From Geodermatophilus ruber (GTDB taxonomy: Bacteria; Actinomycetota; Actinomycetes; Mycobacteriales; Geodermatophilaceae), in contig NZ_FOSW01000008.1 of the NCBI RefSeq assembly GCF_900114385.1, positions 124,001-188,000 of the forward strand: 64,000 bases of DNA, in the 5' to 3' direction. This document shows, in pieces, positions 60,575 to 64,000 of the stretch. The notes beneath the pieces were generated by a model. That model ran no database searches. It was not told the origin of the DNA and saw only the letters and a program-made list of their open reading frames with translations. Both the position numbers and the translations under genes were made by a program. How positions within the stretch are numbered: the stretch's first letter is position 1; each line of letters starts with the position of its first letter.

Positions 60575-61477
60575 GTGATCGAGCTCGACGGGCTGACCAA
60601 GGAGTACCGCGAGCGGGTCGCCGTCGACGACCTCACCGTCCGCATCGAGCCCGGCCGGGTCACCGGCTTCCTCGGCCCGAACGGGTCGGGCAAGACGACG
60701 ACGATGCGCTGCGTGCTCGGCCTCACCCGGCCCACCGCCGGGACGGCGACCGTGCTCGGCGTGCCCTACCGCGCCCTGGACCGGCCGATGCGGCGGGTCG
60801 GCGCGCTCATCGACCCCGGCGCCCGGCACCCCGGGCGCACCGCCTACCAGCACCTGGCCGTGCTGGCGCAGAGCAACGCGCTGCCCGCCCGCCGGGTCGA
60901 CGAGGTGGTGGAGCTGGTCGGCCTGGGCGGGGTGGCGCACGAGCGGGTGCGCGGCTTCTCGCTCGGGATGGCGCAGCGGCTGGGCATCGCCGCGGCGCTG
61001 CTCGGCGACCCGGAGGTGCTGCTGCTCGACGAGCCGGTCAACGGGCTGGACCCGGAGGGCATCCGCTGGATGCGCGAGCTGCTGCGGGAGCTGGCCGCCG
61101 AGGGCCGCACCGTGCTGGTGTCCAGCCACCTGATGAGCGAGATGCAGGACACCGCCGACCACCTCGTCGTCCTCGGCCGGGGCCGGCTGCTCGCCGACGT
61201 GTCGATGGCCGACCTGCTCGGCGCGCACGCCGCGGTCCGGGTGCGCAGCCCGGAGGCGCCGCTGCTGTCGGTGGCCCTGGGCCGGGCCGGCGCGCACGTC
61301 TCCCTCGAGCTCGACGGCGCCCTGCGGGTGCGGGGCCTGGATGCGGCGGCCGTCGGTGACGTCGCGTTCGCCGCCGGCCTGCGGGTGCACGAGCTGACCC
61401 GGGTGGTGGCCTCCCTGGAGGCGGTCTACCTCTCGCTGACCGGCGAGGACGTCGAGTACCGGGCGGGCCGGTCGTGA
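60575..61477 (+). CDS. ABC transporter ATP-binding protein
   Basis: A 300-residue ABC ATPase of the drug/antibiotic-export (DrrA/CcmA-like) type. Walker A GPNGSGKTT (about residues 33-41), signature FSLGMAQRLGIA and Walker B VLLLDEPVNGLDPEGIRW are present, with the H loop VSSHLMSEM. The signature has SLGM in place of SGGQ, common in this subfamily. GTG 60575 is taken as the family start (VIELDGLTKEY); the upstream frame runs through the catalase promoter. It overlaps the permease gene by four bases (GTGA). Substrate unknown. Confidence 0.87.
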   Translation: MIELDGLTKEYRERVAVDDLTVRIEPGRVTGFLGPNGSGKTTTMRCVLGLTRPTAGTATVLGVPYRALDRPMRRVGALIDPGARHPGRTAYQHLAVLAQSNALPARRVDEVVELVGLGGVAHERVRGFSLGMAQRLGIAAALLGDPEVLLLDEPVNGLDPEGIRWMRELLRELAAEGRTVLVSSHLMSEMQDTADHLVVLGRGRLLADVSMADLLGAHAAVRVRSPEAPLLSVALGRAGAHVSLELDGALRVRGLDAAAVGDVAFAAGLRVHELTRVVASLEAVYLSLTGEDVEYRAGRS

Positions 61478-62223
61478 GCGTCGCCGTCCCGGCCCGGGCG
61501 CTGCTGCGCAGCGAGTGGACCAAGCTGCGCTCGGTGCGCTCCACGTGGTGGTGCACCGCGGTCTACCTGGTCACGGTCGGGGCCTTCGGCTGGCTGGCCG
61601 CGGCCACCACGCCGACGGCGATCCGGGCCGACGTCGCGGTGAGCGTGGCGCTGACCGGCTTCGGCTTCGGGCAGCTGGTGATCGTGGTGCTCGGCGTCCT
61701 GGCCGTCTCCGCCGAGTTCGGCACCGGCACCGCGCTGGTCTCGCTCACCGCGGTACCGCGGCGGACCCGGCTGCTGATGGTGAAGACCGCCGTCGTCGCC
61801 ACCTGGACCGCCCTGCTGACCGCCGCGCTCGCCGCCGTGTGCGCGCTGGCCGCCCGCACGCTCACCGCCGTCCCCGGCGGGTTCCTCCTGACCGGGGAGG
61901 GCGTGCTGCGCCCGCTCGGGCTGCAGGTGGCCGGCGCGGTGCTCGTGGCGGTGCTCGCCGTCGGGCTCGGTGCGGTGCTCCGCTCCACCGCGGGCGGCGT
62001 CGGGGCCGGCGTCGCGCTGGTCTTCCTGCTGCCGCCGCTGCTCGCCCTCTCCGGGAGTGAGCTGGCCGCCCGGGCCTCGCAGGCGCTGCCGGCGCTGCGG
62101 GTGGGGGAGGATCCGTTCCTCGCCGTCCCCACCAGCTGGCCGGTGGGCCTGGTGGTCACCGGCGCGTGGGCGCTGGGGACGTGGGCGATGGGCGCGGTGC
62201 TGCTCGAGCGCCGCGACGTCTAG
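61474..62223 (+). CDS. ABC transporter permease
   Basis: A 249-residue membrane protein with six spans, of the ABC-2 type. The N-terminus SEWTKLRSVRSTWWCTAVYL is the hallmark of export permeases that pair with the ATPase type encoded just before. Segment VSAEFGTGTALVSLTAVPRR follows the second span, as in this family. GTG 61474 overlaps the ATPase stop. The two genes form a complete exporter; what it exports is not known. Confidence 0.85.
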   Translation: MSVAVPARALLRSEWTKLRSVRSTWWCTAVYLVTVGAFGWLAAATTPTAIRADVAVSVALTGFGFGQLVIVVLGVLAVSAEFGTGTALVSLTAVPRRTRLLMVKTAVVATWTALLTAALAAVCALAARTLTAVPGGFLLTGEGVLRPLGLQVAGAVLVAVLAVGLGAVLRSTAGGVGAGVALVFLLPPLLALSGSELAARASQALPALRVGEDPFLAVPTSWPVGLVVTGAWALGTWAMGAVLLERRDV

Positions 62224-62448
62224 ATGACCTGTTCCGCGGGGCGGGTTCGTCGGGGCACGTGCCGGCACCGCGTCCCCCGCCCGCCCCGAAGCACCGGAAC
62301 GAAACGGCCTCGCTGAGCGCGGGTTCGCCGCTAGCCTCCGCCGCGTGACCTGCCTCGTCACCGGCGGTGCGGGGTCCACCGGTGGATGTCGTCGCCGCGG
62401 ACCGCGGCGAGCCTCCGCGGTCACGCACCGGCCCTGGCGCCGACCACA
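62224..62448. other. gap between the ABC permease and the cysN remnant
   Basis: No gene seen. A short frame beginning MTCLVTGGAG at 62345 imitates a nucleotide-binding fold for ten residues, then becomes arginine-rich and unlike any family. G-rich and C-rich runs at about 62237-62246 and 62275-62287 could form a weak stem after the permease. The part just before 62449 may be more of the decayed gene described next. Confidence 0.4.
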
Positions 62449-62584
62449 CGTGCGCGCCGGCTGGAGCTGCGGATCACCGCCCCGCTGTTCACCGACGCCT
62501 ACCGGGTCAACCGGATCACCGGCAGCTTCATCCGTCATCGACGCGGCGAGCAACGCCACCGTCGGCGCCGGGATGATCCTCTGA
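62449..62584 (+). pseudogene. cysN: decayed 3' end of cysN (sulfate adenylyltransferase subunit 1)
   Basis: The frame from 62449 reads RARRLELRITAPLFTDAYRV then NRITGSFI; a shift of one base at 62532-62533 continues as VIDAASNATVGAGMIL and a stop (TGA 62582-62584). Joined, this is the last 45 residues of the GTPase subunit CysN, whose known end has the pattern DRYQQNPVTG..IFIDRLSNVTVGAGM. The rest of the gene is missing upstream, and the frame is broken, so it is a remnant. No cysD is beside it. The window's complete ATP sulfurylase is of a different type (23369). Confidence 0.7.
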
Positions 62585-62631
62585 CCTCCGGCCAGACCGT
62601 TCCGCCGGACCGAGAGGCGGTGAGGCGAGCG

Positions 62632-63009
62632 ATGACGTACCCGGGGGCGCTGTGGCCGGTCGAGGCCGGCCACGTCCGCTCGGTCTCCGCGCCGGGCATC
62701 GTCGTCGCCGCCCCCGACCGGCCCCCGGTCACGCTGCTGTGCGTCACCGAGTGGCTGGGGCAGCTCAGCGTCCACCTGACCTGGCCGCTGCGGGAGGGCG
62801 ACCCCCATTGCGGTCTCCGCGAGGCCCACCACCTGGCCGACGCCGCCGGGCGTGGGTGCCCGCTCGTGGCGTCCCTGGTGCAGCCGGTCGCCGGCCGGAT
62901 GGTGGAGGTGACCTTCTTCGACACCCGCTCGGTGTCTGGGCCGCAGACGCTGGCACTGCGGCTGCGCTCCCGGCTGGCCGTTGCCCTCGACATCCCCGTC
63001 GAGGGGTGA
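62632..63009 (+). CDS. small protein of unknown function
   Basis: A 125-residue protein with no family I recognise. It has mixed hydrophobic and charged residues (ALWPVEAGHVRSVSAPGIVV, LLCVTEWLGQLSVHLTWPLR, LRLRSRLAVALDIPVEG), no signal peptide and no long span, suggesting a soluble alpha/beta fold. ATG 62632 follows GGCGGTGAGGCGAGC. It sits between the cysN remnant and the TauE-type gene, ending eight bases from the latter's stop. The opposite strand is also open here, so the call is moderate. Confidence 0.5.
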   Translation: MTYPGALWPVEAGHVRSVSAPGIVVAAPDRPPVTLLCVTEWLGQLSVHLTWPLREGDPHCGLREAHHLADAAGRGCPLVASLVQPVAGRMVEVTFFDTRSVSGPQTLALRLRSRLAVALDIPVEG

Positions 63010-63017
63010 GCGCCGCC

Positions 63018-63959
63018 TCAGGCCGCTCCGCGCAACCGGCGCCGGTGCTGGAAGACGAACGGCGGCTCACCGTGCCGCACCCGCACCCACGCCCAGCCGG
63101 CCGCGCCGCCGACCGCCGCCGACACGCCGATCACCAGCACCACGGTGGTCGGGACGCCGAGCAGCTTGGCGCCCGACGCGAGCAGGATCACCGGGAGCGT
63201 CCGGCGGACCAGGCTCCCCGGCGACCGGGAGGAGACCCGTGCCCCCAGCCACACGCCGGGGAGGGCGCCGGCCAGGATGCTGCCGGTCAGGCCGAGGGTG
63301 AACTCGCCGAACAGCAGGTGCCCCAGGGAGGCCGAGGCGACCAGCGGGACGGCCTGCACCAGGTCGGTACCGACCAGCTGCCGCGCCTGGATGGTGGGGT
63401 ACAGCAGGAGCAGGCAGACGATCATCAGCGAGCCGGCTCCGACCGAGGTCATCCCGACGACCAGCCCCCCACCGGTGCCGACGAGGACGGTGGCGAGCGG
63501 CCGCGGCGGGACGGCCGACAGCCCCGTCTCCGCGCGTGCGCGGCCCGCGGTGCGGGCCCGCTCCCGCGCGCACAGCTTCAGGTACGCGCGCGCGGCCATG
63601 CCGAACGCAGCGAGCACGAGGACGGCGCCCAGCGCGACCAGCAGGACATCCTGCAGCGGAGCCCTCTCGCCGATGAGCCGGAGGAGGAGCACCCCGCAGA
63701 ACCCGCCCGGGATCGAACCCAGGCACAGCCACTTCACCAGCCCGACGTGGACGGTGCCGTGCCGCAGGTGCACCAGCCCACCGACCGGCTTCATGAACAG
63801 CCCGGCGACCACGTCGCTGGAGACCGCCGCCAGCGGGGGGACGCCGAAGAAGAAGACCAGGGCGGGCGTCATCAGGGCACCGCCGCCCATTCCCGTCAGG
63901 CCGACCACGACACCGACCAGCAGGCCGCACGCGGCGATCGCCGGGTCCCACCAGTCCAT
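63018..63959 (-). CDS. TauE/SafE family sulfite/organic-anion exporter
   Basis: A 313-residue membrane protein with eight spans in two similar halves. The N-terminal half has GLTGMGGGALMTPALVFFFG and the C-terminal half GMTSVGAGSLMIVCLLLLYP, the paired glycine-rich motifs of the TauE/SafE family. Members move sulfite, sulfonates or other small anions. ATG 63959 fits the family length; the promoter lies at or beyond the right edge. With the ATP sulfurylase and sulfotransferase it is another sulfur-related gene in the window, though they are far apart. Confidence 0.87.
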   Translation of the reverse strand: MDWWDPAIAACGLLVGVVVGLTGMGGGALMTPALVFFFGVPPLAAVSSDVVAGLFMKPVGGLVHLRHGTVHVGLVKWLCLGSIPGGFCGVLLLRLIGERAPLQDVLLVALGAVLVLAAFGMAARAYLKLCARERARTAGRARAETGLSAVPPRPLATVLVGTGGGLVVGMTSVGAGSLMIVCLLLLYPTIQARQLVGTDLVQAVPLVASASLGHLLFGEFTLGLTGSILAGALPGVWLGARVSSRSPGSLVRRTLPVILLASGAKLLGVPTTVVLVIGVSAAVGGAAGWAWVRVRHGEPPFVFQHRRRLRGAA

Positions 63960-64000
63960 CGGGCCTCCACCCCGTCCGGTCGAGCCCCAGTGCTCGTCCC

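Noticed and set aside
62345-62380. Start of an SDR or epimerase (MTCLVTGGAG)
   Set aside because: The likeness stops after ten residues, and the frame then becomes arginine-rich. It is probably chance, though it lies beside the cysN remnant.

Overview
The window is a very GC-rich stretch of actinobacterial chromosome. Many genes start with GTG, 4-base stop/start overlaps (GTGA, ATGA) are common, and there is a mycofactocin-type dehydrogenase, RbsA-type transporters and stress promoters of the SigB/SigF kind. The gene families fit a soil or rock-surface actinobacterium such as the Geodermatophilaceae; that family name is inferred from gene style, not shown by a marker gene. I found no rRNA, tRNA, CRISPR array, transposase or prophage gene.

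Region 1 (about 500-17105) is a sugar or sugar-acid catabolic locus. Several transcription units, all on the + strand, encode four SDR dehydrogenases (one mycofactocin type), an aldo/keto reductase, an acetoacetate-decarboxylase-fold protein, an SMP-30 lactonase, a KDPG-type aldolase, a KDG-type sugar kinase, an IclR regulator, a ribose-type ABC importer (binding protein, double ATPase, two permeases), a DJ-1/PfpI protein and an enolase-superfamily dehydratase. Together these supply every step of import, oxidation to lactone, hydrolysis to aldonate, dehydration to a 2-keto-3-deoxy acid, phosphorylation and aldol cleavage. Near-identical palindromes in front of three units look like shared operators, probably for the IclR protein.

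Region 2 (17300-25500) is mixed: a membrane GGDEF-EAL protein, a DUF1028 protein, a histidine phosphatase, a CPA2-type antiporter, a one-piece ATP sulfurylase and a PAPS-type sulfotransferase.

Region 3 (25757-34318) is a second catabolic locus. A GntR/FCD regulator and three matching operators frame a flavin reductase, an amidohydrolase, an HpaB-type monooxygenase, an alpha/beta-hydrolase fused in frame to a RidA domain, a FAH-family enzyme and an Amt-like membrane protein without the twin histidines. It looks like a pathway for an aromatic or heterocyclic compound that carries nitrogen; the substrate is unknown.

Region 4 (34392-42322) holds a three-gene succinate dehydrogenase operon, a sulfite-oxidase-fold molybdoenzyme with its FAD reductase, a GNAT protein, and a soluble histidine kinase with two LuxR-type regulators, one lacking the phospho-acceptor Asp.

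Region 5 (42541-57370) is an exopolysaccharide locus: nucleotide-sugar epimerase, priming phosphoglycosyltransferase, Wzz-like, Wzy-like and Wzx-like proteins, a GT4 glycosyltransferase, two paralogous secreted beta-propeller proteins, two thymidylate-kinase-like proteins (one fused to a nucleotidyltransferase) and a Tat-exported beta-helix protein.

Region 6 (57550-64000) has a CrtA-like monooxygenase, a large-subunit catalase behind a SigB-type promoter, a two-gene ABC exporter, a decayed 3' end of cysN, a small unknown gene and a TauE/SafE permease.
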